The notes under the pieces: model-generated
What the model was told of the DNA's origin: nothing
The model's database searches: none
Seen by the model: only the letters and a program-made list of their open reading frames with translations
Assembly (NCBI GenBank): GCA_017934545.1
Contig: JAGBJI010000008.1
Span: forward strand, 1-64,000
DNA length: 64,000 nt
Reading direction: 5' to 3'
Origin: Bacteroidales bacterium
Lineage (GTDB): Bacteria > Bacteroidota > Bacteroidia > Bacteroidales > P3
Part shown: positions 6,893-15,203 of the stretch, piece after piece
How positions within the stretch are numbered: position 1 is the stretch's first letter
Layout of the letters: each line of letters starts with the position of its first letter
Translations under genes and position numbers: made by a program

Positions 6893-8320
6893 ATGCAACA
6901 GATAAGCAAAAATAAACTTAAGGAATTTTGGAGCCAATGTCTTGAAATTTTAAAGGACATAATACCCGAAGAAGAGTTCTCCGTGTGGTTTTCCGATATA
7001 GAACCCGAAAAATACGAGGACAATTTTCTTTATCTGAAAGTTCCCACTAATTATTATTATGAATATATAGAAGCCCATTATGTGGACGAACTCATACGCA
7101 CAATACGCCGTATAATGGGGCAGGCTACCAATCTGCGTTACATGACTCAGGTTACGGAAGCCGACAGAATGATGATGAACAGCGTAAACCATCCTATCGT
7201 GGAGAATGCTCCGCAAAACACTCCTATAATTCTGAACAATACCGAATTTCCCAACCCGTTCATCATTCCGGGAATAAAACCCGTTAAAATAGAATCACAA
7301 CTCAAAGACACATACAACTTTGACAATTTCGTAGAGGGTTCATGCAACAAATTTGCACGCAGTGCGGGTTACGCCGTTGCACAAAACCCCGGCAAAACAG
7401 CGTTCAATCCGTTTCTTATCTACTCATCCGTCGGCTTGGGAAAGACACATTTGGCCCATGCTATAGGTATACAAACCAAAAGACTGCACCCCGAAAAAAC
7501 CGTTTTGTACATAAGTGCCGACCAATTCCTGCGTCAGTATGTCAAAAGTGTACAGGACCACACCACAAACGACTTTTTGCAGTTCTATCAGATGATGATA
7601 GACGTGTTGATTATGGACGACATACAGTTTTTGGAGAACAGAACGGGAACGCAGGAGATATTTTTCCAAATATTCAATTGGTTGCATTCGTCAGGCAAAC
7701 AAATAATAATCACTTCGGACAAATCGCCTGCCGATATGGGCGGATTTGACCAAAGGGTGTTGTCAAGGCTGAAGTGGGGACTTAACGCCGAACTGCAGAC
7801 ACCCGACGTTCACACCCGTATGGAGATAATAAAAAAGAAACTTGAGGACAACGGCGACATTGCAGTGCCTGATGATGTCATTGAATATTTGGCTTACAGT
7901 ATTACGACTTCTATCCGTGAGTTGGAAGGCGCCCTTGTGTCGTTGATAGCCCACGCAACGCTTTCAAAACATGAGATAACCATTGATTTGGCAAGGGAAT
8001 TGGTTGACAAATTTGTCAAATCCAACACCCGCGAGATAACCATTGAATACATACAAAAGACGGTTTGCAACTATTTCAACATAACTTTGGAACAGATGCT
8101 TTCCAAATCGCGAAAAGGAGATATAGTTACGGCACGGCACATCAGCATGTATCTGTCGCGTAAACTGACAAAATCGTCCTTGGTTGCAATAGGGGAGAAG
8201 TGCGGAAAGAAAGACCACGCCACCGTATTGCATGCCTGCAAATCCATAGCCAATTCGTGCGAAATCAACAAGACGTTCCGTCACAATGTTGAGGAGATTG
8301 AGAAAAAGATAATGAATTAA
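6893..8320 (+). CDS. dnaA: Chromosomal replication initiator DnaA
   Basis: This 475-residue AAA+ ATPase binds the replication origin and opens it. Domain I spans about 1-85, a short linker follows, and the AAA+ core starts near 140. Walker A reads 'SSVGLGKTH' (residues 178-186, with SS where most DnaA proteins have GG), Walker B is 'VLIMDDIQF' (238-246), and the arginine-bearing box VII is 'RVLSRLKWGL' (288-297). The C-terminal DNA-binding domain ends with the DnaA signature 'KDHATVLHACKSI' near residue 445-460. Length is normal. It is transcribed alone or with the Na/Pi symporter gene that starts 26 bp later. Regulation by its own product is usual in the family, but no DnaA box is obvious in the promoter. 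Confidence 0.98.
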   Translation: MQQISKNKLKEFWSQCLEILKDIIPEEEFSVWFSDIEPEKYEDNFLYLKVPTNYYYEYIEAHYVDELIRTIRRIMGQATNLRYMTQVTEADRMMMNSVNHPIVENAPQNTPIILNNTEFPNPFIIPGIKPVKIESQLKDTYNFDNFVEGSCNKFARSAGYAVAQNPGKTAFNPFLIYSSVGLGKTHLAHAIGIQTKRLHPEKTVLYISADQFLRQYVKSVQDHTTNDFLQFYQMMIDVLIMDDIQFLENRTGTQEIFFQIFNWLHSSGKQIIITSDKSPADMGGFDQRVLSRLKWGLNAELQTPDVHTRMEIIKKKLEDNGDIAVPDDVIEYLAYSITTSIRELEGALVSLIAHATLSKHEITIDLARELVDKFVKSNTREITIEYIQKTVCNYFNITLEQMLSKSRKGDIVTARHISMYLSRKLTKSSLVAIGEKCGKKDHATVLHACKSIANSCEINKTFRHNVEEIEKKIMN

Positions 8321-8346
8321 AACGGTTGTATAATACAAACTGAACG

Positions 8347-10032
8347 ATGAGTATAGCGATAAGTGTTCTTACGTTTTTAGGAGCTTTGGGGTTGTTTCTT
8401 TACGGAATGACGGTAATGAGCGACAACCTTCAAAAGATTGCAGGCGACAGTTTGAGAAGTCTGCTCAACAGAATGACCTCCAACCCGTTTAAAGGAATAT
8501 TGACAGGAATAGGAATGACCGTTATAATGAATGCTTCGGCTGCCACAATAGTTATGGCAGTCAGTTTTGTTAATGCGGGTTTGCTTTCTTTAGCTGGTGC
8601 AATATCCATAATAATGGGTGCAAACATAGGAACAACTCTTACTGCTTGGATTATCTCTTTGCTCGGTTTTAATTTCTCTATAAAAGATTTTTGTCTGCCT
8701 ATAATAGCGTTCGCCATACCGATGATAATGACCAAGAAGTACAAAGCACACGGCAGTTTCCTTATCGGCTTTGCACTTATATTCTACGGTTTGGCAATAA
8801 TGCAGAACATGGTACCCGATTTCTCCAAACCCGAGTACAACTATCTGATGGAAACCGTCGGAGGTATGTCGTCTTACGGCTATCTGTCCATTTTGCTGTT
8901 TGTTCTTATAGGTTCGGTGGTTACGTTCTGCATTCAGTCTTCTACGGCTATGATGGCGGTGACTTTGGTCATGTGTGCCAAAGGTTTGATAAGTTTTGAG
9001 ATGGCATGTGCTTTGTGTTTGGGGGAAAATATAGGCACAACGATAACGGCGAACATCGCCGCAATGGTTGCCAACCGCACTGCAAAACGTGCAGCACGCG
9101 CCCACTTTCTTTTCAACTTCACGGGAGTGGTTTGGATATTGATTTTGTTCTATCCTGTCACATGGTTGATACGTCAGTTTACCATGCTGATAGGTTTTTC
9201 AGACCCTGCAGTCAATGCCATGAGCGTTCCCGTTGCATTGGCATGCTTTCACTCGTTTTTCAATATAGCCAACTCTGCGGTATTGGTATGGTTCATACCG
9301 TTTATGATAAAGATTCTGTACAAATTAGTGCCGGATACCGACGACGAAGAAGAGTTCAGGTTGAAGTATATAAAACAGGGTATGATTTCTACGGGAGAGA
9401 TTGCCTTGGAACCTGCAAAGAAAGAGATAGAAGTGTTTTCACGCCGTGTTGTTCGTATGTTTGAATTTATCCCGCAGATGTTTCTTATGCAGGATGCCAA
9501 GCAATTTGCCAAACTTGCCGAGCGTACGCAGAAATACGAAGAGATTACCGACAGAATGGAAGTGGAGATAGCCCACTATCTTACCGCCGCATCGGAAAAC
9601 GGTCTGTCAGCCAAGGCGTCAAAAGAAGTCGAAGCCATGTTGAAAATAGTTGACAACTTGGAGAGTATAGGAGATTCGTGCTACCAATTGTCGTTGGCAA
9701 TAGACACCAAGAACAAACAACATATTTCATTCTCACAGCACATGAACGAAAACGTTGACCGGATGTTTGAAACCGTCAAAATGTCATTGGATAAGATGAA
9801 TGCCAACCTGTCGGAAGTCTACAGTTCGGTGACGGGTGATGAAGCGGAGAAGTTGGAAAACAATATAAACACCCTGCGTGACAATCTGCGGCTGGAACAT
9901 ACCGAAGCCATAAAGAACAACGAATATTCGTACCAAACGGGAATTATCTATATCAACCTGATTGCACAACTTGAGAAATTGGGCGATTACGTTATCAACG
10001 TAACCGAAGCCATTACGGGCAAGAAAAATTAA
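8347..10032 (+). CDS. Na+/phosphate symporter family protein (NptA/PhoU type)
   Basis: This 561-residue inner-membrane protein has two parts. The first, about residues 1-320, is the Na/Pi-cotransporter repeat: two inverted halves with the motifs 'GMTVIMNASAATIVMAVSFVNAG' region near 55-80 and 'CIQSSTAMMAVTLVM' near 195-210, plus 'GANIGTTLTAWI' and 'GENIGTTITANIAAM', the paired G-x-N-I-G-T-T motifs of the family. The second, about 370-560, is a PhoU-like helical bundle rich in Glu, Lys and Asn. The family imports phosphate with sodium; the PhoU part is thought to be regulatory. Where E. coli-like proteins have Q-S-S in both halves, the first half here has N-A-S-A. It follows dnaA closely and ends before a strong terminator. 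Confidence 0.9.
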   Translation: MSIAISVLTFLGALGLFLYGMTVMSDNLQKIAGDSLRSLLNRMTSNPFKGILTGIGMTVIMNASAATIVMAVSFVNAGLLSLAGAISIIMGANIGTTLTAWIISLLGFNFSIKDFCLPIIAFAIPMIMTKKYKAHGSFLIGFALIFYGLAIMQNMVPDFSKPEYNYLMETVGGMSSYGYLSILLFVLIGSVVTFCIQSSTAMMAVTLVMCAKGLISFEMACALCLGENIGTTITANIAAMVANRTAKRAARAHFLFNFTGVVWILILFYPVTWLIRQFTMLIGFSDPAVNAMSVPVALACFHSFFNIANSAVLVWFIPFMIKILYKLVPDTDDEEEFRLKYIKQGMISTGEIALEPAKKEIEVFSRRVVRMFEFIPQMFLMQDAKQFAKLAERTQKYEEITDRMEVEIAHYLTAASENGLSAKASKEVEAMLKIVDNLESIGDSCYQLSLAIDTKNKQHISFSQHMNENVDRMFETVKMSLDKMNANLSEVYSSVTGDEAEKLENNINTLRDNLRLEHTEAIKNNEYSYQTGIIYINLIAQLEKLGDYVINVTEAITGKKN

Positions 10033-10050
10033 GAATATAACACTGAAAAG

Positions 10051-10092
10051 GCATGCCGTATTGTTATTGTTGCAATACGGCATGCTTTTTTC
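10051..10092 (+). terminator. Strong rho-independent terminator
   Basis: GCATGCCGTATTG at 10051-10063 pairs perfectly with CAATACGGCATGC at 10073-10085 and is followed by a T run. Confidence 0.85.
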
Positions 10093-10099
10093 GTAAACC

Positions 10100-10194
10100 A
10101 AAATAAAAAAACATATGTTTTTGAAACGAAAAACATATGTTTTTTAATTAAAATTCATATGTTTTTTTATAAAAATACATATGTTTTTTATTTC
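10100..10194 (-). repeat. Four-box CATATG element, copy 1
   Basis: CATATG boxes start at 10112, 10134, 10156 and 10178, exactly 22 bp apart. The middle spacer reads TTTTTTAATTAAAATT on the + strand, that is, the element points rightward toward icd. Box 4 ends 175 bp before the icd -7 element. The first spacer (TTTTTGAAACGAAAAA) is the exact inverse of the last spacer in copy 8. Confidence 0.95.
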
Positions 10195-10357
10195 TCTTTT
10201 CTGAAAAGGATTTTTTATACGGTAAGGTTTTATTTTTGAATCTTGAATTGACTTTTCGCAGCGGTATACAACAGGCGGGAAAGTGCATTTGTGCGGAGTC
10301 GGTTTTGTAAACGTAAAAAATAAATTTCTTTTTTTGCGGCGGTATTAAAATAAGTTG

Positions 10358-10365
10358 TATCTTTG
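10358..10365 (+). promoter_or_regulatory. icd promoter (-7 TATCTTTG with -33-like TTTTG)
   Basis: TATCTTTG fits TAnnTTTG; a TTTTG at 10332-10336 lies 21 bp upstream as the -33-like element. The start codon is 59 bp downstream. Confidence 0.65.
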
Positions 10366-10423
10366 CAACCGGATTTTACGGAACATAAATTAACAAACAA
10401 ATACATAAAACAGAAAAAATAAA

Positions 10424-11632
10424 ATGGAAAAAATTAAAATGACCACTCCTCTTGTAGAGATGGATGGCGACGAAATGACCCGAATTCTTTGGCAATGGAT
10501 TAAAGAAGAATTGATTAATCCTTTTGTTGACCTTAAAGCAGAATATTACGATTTGGGACTTGTTAAAAGAGATGAAACCAACGACCAAATAACCAAGGAC
10601 GCAGCAGAAGCAACAAAGAAATACGGCGTTGCAGTAAAATGTGCTACCATTACGCCTAACGCACAGCGTATGACAGAGTACAATTTGCACGAAATGTGGA
10701 AATCACCTAACGGTACTATCCGTTCAATACTTGACGGAACGGTATTCCGTACACCAATAACCATTCCTTCAATCAAACCTGTTGTTAAGAATTGGGAAAA
10801 ACCTATCACCATTGCACGTCACGCTTACGGCGATGTATACAAATCGGTTGAAATACGCGCTGACGAAGAAGGTACGGCTAAACTTGTTTTTGAAGGCAAG
10901 AGCGGTAAAAAAGAAGAAGTGGTTATCCACGAATTCAAAGGACAGGGCGTAATTCAGGGTATGCACAACACAGACAAATCTATCCGCAGTTTCGCTCACT
11001 CATGTTTCAAATTCGCTATTGACACAAAACAAGACCTTTGGTTCTCAACTAAAGATACTATTTCAAAGAAATACGATGCACAGTTCCGCGTTATCTTTGA
11101 CGAGGTATACCAAGAATACAAAGCAAAATTTGAAGAATTGGGCTTGGAATACTTCTACACTTTGATTGATGATGCAGTTGCACGTGTTATCCGCAGCAAA
11201 GGCGGTTACATCTGGGCATGCAAAAACTACGACGGAGATGTGATGAGCGATATGGTTTCCACTGCATTCGGTTCATTGGCTATGATGACCTCTGTATTGG
11301 TTTCACCTGACGGCAACTACGAATACGAAGCTGCACACGGTACTGTAACTCGTCACTACTACAAATACAAAAACGGAGAAGAAACATCAACCAACCCTAT
11401 GGCTACAATCTTCGCTTGGAGCGGAGCATTGAGAAAAAGAGGTGAATTGGACGGCATAAAAGAGTTGGTAAACTTTGCTGACCAATTGGAAGGTGCTTGC
11501 TTTGACACTTTGAACGAAGGTATTGCAACCAAAGATTTGGTTAATTTGATGGAAGGAATAACTCCTAAAGCAGTTACTTCCAAAGATTTCATCGGTGCAA
11601 TACGTCAAAGATTGGAAAAAAGATTGGCATAA
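10424..11632 (+). CDS. icd: NADP-dependent isocitrate dehydrogenase (eukaryote-type)
   Basis: This 402-residue enzyme converts isocitrate to 2-oxoglutarate with NADP in the citric acid cycle. It belongs to the homodimeric type II class shared with eukaryotes: 'VEMDGDEMTRILWQWIKEEL' at the N-terminus, 'TITPNAQRMTEYNLHEMWKSPNGTIR' (residues 75-100, substrate-binding Ser in SPNGTIR), the metal-binding Asp residues in 'YFYTLIDDAVARV' and 'KNYDGDVMSD', and the NADP-binding 'AAHGTVTRHYY' near 305. Length is typical. The gene stands alone with its own promoter, 241 bp after a CATATG element, and ends against a convergent helicase gene with a shared hairpin between them. Codon use is biased toward aac/gaa/aaa as in highly expressed genes of this group. 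Confidence 0.97.
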   Translation: MEKIKMTTPLVEMDGDEMTRILWQWIKEELINPFVDLKAEYYDLGLVKRDETNDQITKDAAEATKKYGVAVKCATITPNAQRMTEYNLHEMWKSPNGTIRSILDGTVFRTPITIPSIKPVVKNWEKPITIARHAYGDVYKSVEIRADEEGTAKLVFEGKSGKKEEVVIHEFKGQGVIQGMHNTDKSIRSFAHSCFKFAIDTKQDLWFSTKDTISKKYDAQFRVIFDEVYQEYKAKFEELGLEYFYTLIDDAVARVIRSKGGYIWACKNYDGDVMSDMVSTAFGSLAMMTSVLVSPDGNYEYEAAHGTVTRHYYKYKNGEETSTNPMATIFAWSGALRKRGELDGIKELVNFADQLEGACFDTLNEGIATKDLVNLMEGITPKAVTSKDFIGAIRQRLEKRLA

Positions 11633-11666
11633 TTGCCCATTGAACATATTTTGATATATGTAAACA

Positions 11667-11699
11667 GCGGTTTCCTGCAAAGGAAACCGCCGTTGTTTT
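11667..11699 (+). terminator. Hairpin terminator between icd and the convergent helicase gene
   Basis: GCGGTTTCCT at 11667-11676 pairs with AGGAAACCGC at 11681-11690 around GCAA. The T-rich tail (CGTTGTTTTG) is modest, so termination may be partial. Confidence 0.65.
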
Positions 11700-11719
11700 G
11701 CAATAAAGAGTGGTTTCGT

Positions 11720-13477
11720 TTATTTCTGACGTTTGTTTTTCTTATCGTTTTTACCGTTTAAGGCAAACATCTCTTTGTAATCAACGAATATTTCCCTGCC
11801 CCGTATTCGTCTTCCGTTCAATGCGTCAATCACGTCGTCAGCTCCGTCGGACGAAACCTCAATATACGTGTATTCGTTGTTAATGTCTATCTTGCCAATC
11901 TCAATGCGTTTGGACGGGGTGTATTCGTTTATCATTCCGATAAGTCTTTGCGGCACTATTTTGTCTTTGTAACCCACGGTTATGCACAGTTCGGCAAAAT
12001 GGTCTTTGTTAAAATCGCGTTTACGGGAGTTTTTTTTCAGTTTGGAACGTTGTTTGTCTTCGCGGCGTTGCTTTTCTTTTTCCGCAAGTTCGTCAACGTT
12101 CAAGTCGGGCGCGTCTTTGTAATACTTTAACAACTCCTCAAATTCCAACGAAACGAAATGTTTGATAAGTTCTTCCCGTGAAAGCCAAGACAGTTTCTTG
12201 GTTATCTCGGGTATGAATGCGTCAATCTCGTCGTGCGATGTGTCTGCGTTTTCAACACGGTTGATAAGGTTGAACAATTGTTTCTTACAAACATCTTTCG
12301 CAGTGGGAACGGGTACTTGCACAAATTGTTTCTTTAAGATGTTTTCCAACGCTTTTATGCGTTTTTTCTGTTTTAGATTGATTATAGCGACGGAAATACC
12401 TTGTTTGTCCGCTCTTCCCGTACGTCCGCTGCGATGTACGTACTGTTCCAACTCGTCGGGCAGTTCGTAATTGATAACATGCGTTAAGTTGTTCACGTCC
12501 AAACCTCTTGCAGCCACGTCCGTAGCTACCAAAAGCTGAATATTTCTCAACCTAAAGCGGCTCATAACGTGGTCCCTTTGTGCTTGGGACAAGTCGCCGT
12601 GCAAACTGTCAGCGTTGTATCCGTCTTTAATCAACATATCCGCCACTTCCTGGGTTTGAATCTTGGTCCGGCAAAAGACTATTGCGTATATGTCGGGGTA
12701 AAAGTCGGCAATACGTTTAAGGGCTTGGTATCTGTCTTTTTGGTGTATCAGATAATAGAAATGTTTTACGTTTTCGGAGCCTTGGTTACGCTGACCTATC
12801 TGTATTCTTACGGGATTGTCAATATAGTTCTCGGCTATCTGCTCAACTTCCTTGGGCATGGTGGCGGAAAACATGTAGATGTTTTTCTCTTGCGGCGTTC
12901 GGGTGAAAATATTGTCCAAGTCATCTTTAAAGCCCATGTTAAGCATTTCGTCCGCTTCGTCAAGGACAAGGTATTTTATCTCCGTAAGGTTTACTTTTTT
13001 GCGGTCAAGCAAATCTATCAACCGTCCAGGAGTTGCCACTATGATGTCCGCACCTTTTCTCAACTCTTTAATCTGTTGTTCCGTTGACGCACCGCCGTAA
13101 ACGGGTACTATTTTGAGTTGGGGCAGGTATTTGGCGAATTTTTTGCAATCGTTGGCTATCTGTATGCACAATTCACGTGTGGGGCATATAATCAACGCAT
13201 GCGTTTGATGCCACTGTGCAGAGTCGGAATCATTTTTGCGTTTTCTGTTGTCCGAATTGTATGCGTTGTTTTCCCTTCGGCACACAATATTGTTAATAAC
13301 GGGCAATCCGAAAGCGGCGGTCTTGCCCGTTCCTGTCTGGGCTAACGCCACTAAATTTATATCGTTGTAAATTATATGCGGTATTGCCTGCTCCTGAACG
13401 GGCATACAGTTGACAAAACCTAAATCCTGTACGGCTTGCAATATAGAGGCATGCAAACCTAACTCCTCAAATGTCAT
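11720..13477 (-). CDS. DEAD-box ATP-dependent RNA helicase with DbpA-type RNA-binding domain
   Basis: The protein unwinds RNA, most likely in ribosome assembly or cold adaptation. The helicase core holds the Q motif with 'MPVQEQAIP', motif I 'AQTGTGKTAAF', 'PTRELCIQ', 'TPGRL', 'DEAD' in 'LVLDEADEML', 'SATMP' and 'HRSGRTGRA'. A hydrophilic insertion of about 20 residues rich in Asn, Arg, Lys and Asp lies between motifs I and Ia. The C-terminus (about 495-570) matches the DbpA RNA-binding domain and ends in a Lys-rich tail. I chose the ATG at 13477 ('MTFEELGL'), giving 585 residues, because a TATCTTTG element on the minus strand at 13508-13515 puts the transcription start downstream of the more distal ATG at 13546. 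Subfamily (CsdA/DeaD versus DbpA) is not settled. Confidence 0.93.
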   Translation of the reverse strand: MTFEELGLHASILQAVQDLGFVNCMPVQEQAIPHIIYNDINLVALAQTGTGKTAAFGLPVINNIVCRRENNAYNSDNRKRKNDSDSAQWHQTHALIICPTRELCIQIANDCKKFAKYLPQLKIVPVYGGASTEQQIKELRKGADIIVATPGRLIDLLDRKKVNLTEIKYLVLDEADEMLNMGFKDDLDNIFTRTPQEKNIYMFSATMPKEVEQIAENYIDNPVRIQIGQRNQGSENVKHFYYLIHQKDRYQALKRIADFYPDIYAIVFCRTKIQTQEVADMLIKDGYNADSLHGDLSQAQRDHVMSRFRLRNIQLLVATDVAARGLDVNNLTHVINYELPDELEQYVHRSGRTGRADKQGISVAIINLKQKKRIKALENILKKQFVQVPVPTAKDVCKKQLFNLINRVENADTSHDEIDAFIPEITKKLSWLSREELIKHFVSLEFEELLKYYKDAPDLNVDELAEKEKQRREDKQRSKLKKNSRKRDFNKDHFAELCITVGYKDKIVPQRLIGMINEYTPSKRIEIGKIDINNEYTYIEVSSDGADDVIDALNGRRIRGREIFVDYKEMFALNGKNDKKNKRQK

Positions 13478-13507
13478 CTTGTGTAGGGTTTTAGTTGGTT
13501 CGGATTG

Positions 13508-13515
13508 CAAAGATA
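13508..13515 (-). promoter_or_regulatory. -7 promoter element (TATCTTTG) of the DEAD-box helicase gene
   Basis: Reading leftward the sequence is TATCTTTG, matching TAnnTTTG. It decides the start codon of the helicase gene. Confidence 0.6.
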
Positions 13516-13603
13516 CGCAGTTTTTGCGTAATAAGCACAAAAACAATCGGCCTTACGGAAAAATAGTTTCCAAGTAAATAAAAATTCAATTCAGAAAACA
13601 AAT

Positions 13604-13696
13604 TGAAAAAACATATGTATTTTTACAAAAAAACATATGAATTTTAATCAAAAAACATATGTTTTTTTCTTCAAAAACATATGTTTTTTATTTTTA
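13604..13696 (+). repeat. Four-box CATATG element, copy 2
   Basis: CATATG boxes start at 13612, 13634, 13656 and 13678. The middle spacer reads AATTTTAATCAAAAAA on the + strand, so the element points leftward toward the helicase gene. Box 1 lies 97 bp from the helicase -7 element. Confidence 0.95.
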
Positions 13697-13737
13697 ATTT
13701 CACAAAACATTGGTTCGGAATGCAGGCAGGGCAACGG

Positions 13738-14232
13738 CTATTCGTTGTGATAGGGTTCGTTTTTTAAGATGGTGAACGCACGGTAAAGCTGTTCGGTGAA
13801 CAAAAGCCTTATCATCTGATGGGAAAAGGTCATTCGGCTGACTGAAATTTTGTCTTTGAACCTGTCTTTTATCTCCTGCGGAAAGCCGTATGCCCCTCCG
13901 ATGATGAAAACCAAGTTTTTAATGCCGAGGTTCATGTTTTTTTGAAGCACGGATGCGAATTCTTTGCTTGTAAACTCCGCTCCGTGTTCGTCCAAAAGAA
14001 TTATTTTCGCCGCAGGGTTACTTAACAGTTGGTTTTTCTCTAAAAACGCCAACAGGTTTACGCCTTCCGCCGTCTTTAACTGCGTAGGGGACAGGTTTTT
14101 TGCATTTTTTACGTCGTTGATAACGTCAACGGTGAAATTAGTGTAATGTTTCAGTCTTTTTATGTATTCTTCCGTTCCGTCAAAAACAAATCCTTTTATT
14201 GTTTTTCCCGTAACTACAAGGCGTATGTTCAT
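13738..14232 (-). CDS. rlmH: 23S rRNA pseudouridine-1915 N3-methyltransferase RlmH
   Basis: This 164-residue SPOUT-fold methyltransferase modifies helix 69 of 23S rRNA. The C-terminal knot is clear: 'LLDEHGAEFTSKEFA', 'LVFIIGGAYGFPQEI' and 'SVSRMTFSHQMIRLLFTEQLYRAFTILKNEPYH', the last being nearly invariant in the family. I start at the ATG at 14232 ('MNIRLVVTGKT') rather than one ten codons upstream, because it overlaps the stop of the preceding gene by the ATGA arrangement and gives the usual length. It is the last gene of the flippase-GNAT-rlmH operon. Confidence 0.95.
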   Translation of the reverse strand: MNIRLVVTGKTIKGFVFDGTEEYIKRLKHYTNFTVDVINDVKNAKNLSPTQLKTAEGVNLLAFLEKNQLLSNPAAKIILLDEHGAEFTSKEFASVLQKNMNLGIKNLVFIIGGAYGFPQEIKDRFKDKISVSRMTFSHQMIRLLFTEQLYRAFTILKNEPYHNE

Positions 14233-15203
14233 ACTATCTTTTGTTTTAAAGTCCGCAGACATTTGTAAAGCCTGCCGTAATATTTGACCATATATATATA
14301 AGGTGTCCGCAGGGAGTTGAAATGTATGTAAAAATTCTCAACACCTTTTAGCATTGAGCCTTCGAAATCAAAGCGTTTGAGTTGCTGCGAGTGTGCGTAC
14401 TGCATGGCTTTGAACACAATCAACGCTCCTGCGTTTGAAGAGGCAAATTTGTAGTTTGTTGCGTTGATAAGCGAGTATGCGGTGTCATTGTCCCAAAGTA
14501 AAAACAGTACGGCGTGTATGTTTTCCTCATCGTCAAAGGCTGCAAACCAACGCCCTTGGTTGTAAGTGCGGGCGAAAGCGGTTATATTCTCCAAATCTTT
14601 TATTGAAAACGGTACTGACACTTTTTGGTTGTCATATGTTTGGCACAGAATGTTGTATATTTCCTTCAAAGAGCCGCCGTATTCTTTTACGCTCAAGGTT
14701 TTTTGTGCTTTTTTTATGTGGGTTTTCATCATGGAAGTGAATCCGCCGTAGCATTTTTCCATGTCGCTGATATCAGTTACGTATGTATACCTTACGTTGC
14801 ACGAAAATCCCTGACGGAAAAACTCGGAGGAAAACATGTTTTGCGGTTGCAAAGGGTAGAAACACGCTTGCAGGTGCATGGAAGCAAGTTTTTGTGCAAA
14901 GTAACTGCACACGGAGTTTTCCAAAGTGTATCTTCTATGCGGGGTAGTGCAGTTGCGGTAGTTTACGTATATGCCGCAATAGGGTGTAAAGACGGGCTGC
15001 ATAATGGTTTTCATGCCGTATTTTTTGTGAACCCTATACGGCATGGCACCCGTAATGATTCCGTCTTTTTCGTACAGCAATACGTCCCAATTTCCTGCAT
15101 TTACACAGTCCAACCAATTGTAAGTAAGGAAGACGGGTATGGATTTGTCTTCATTGCACAGTTGTCTGTATTTTTCTTTACTGCTCATAGTTTTGTTTAA
15201 CAA
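14229..15203 (-). CDS. GNAT_6/FemAB-like acyl- or aminoacyltransferase
   Basis: This protein of about 320 residues belongs to the CelD/FemAB-like GNAT group. The most diagnostic part is near the C-terminus, 'FDFEGSMLKGVENFYIHF', a motif typical of this family (D-F-E-G-S-M...F...F). The central part 'HIKKAQK' carries the basic patch usually before it. Such proteins transfer amino acids to peptidoglycan or acyl groups in polysaccharide or sphingolipid synthesis. It overlaps the preceding flippase gene by 11-26 bp depending on start; the ATG at 15188 ('MSSKEKY') is as good as the one at 15203. The partnership with a Wzx-like flippase suggests a surface-glycan or cell-wall role. Confidence 0.75.
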   Translation of the reverse strand: MLNKTMSSKEKYRQLCNEDKSIPVFLTYNWLDCVNAGNWDVLLYEKDGIITGAMPYRVHKKYGMKTIMQPVFTPYCGIYVNYRNCTTPHRRYTLENSVCSYFAQKLASMHLQACFYPLQPQNMFSSEFFRQGFSCNVRYTYVTDISDMEKCYGGFTSMMKTHIKKAQKTLSVKEYGGSLKEIYNILCQTYDNQKVSVPFSIKDLENITAFARTYNQGRWFAAFDDEENIHAVLFLLWDNDTAYSLINATNYKFASSNAGALIVFKAMQYAHSQQLKRFDFEGSMLKGVENFYIHFNSLRTPYIYMVKYYGRLYKCLRTLKQKIV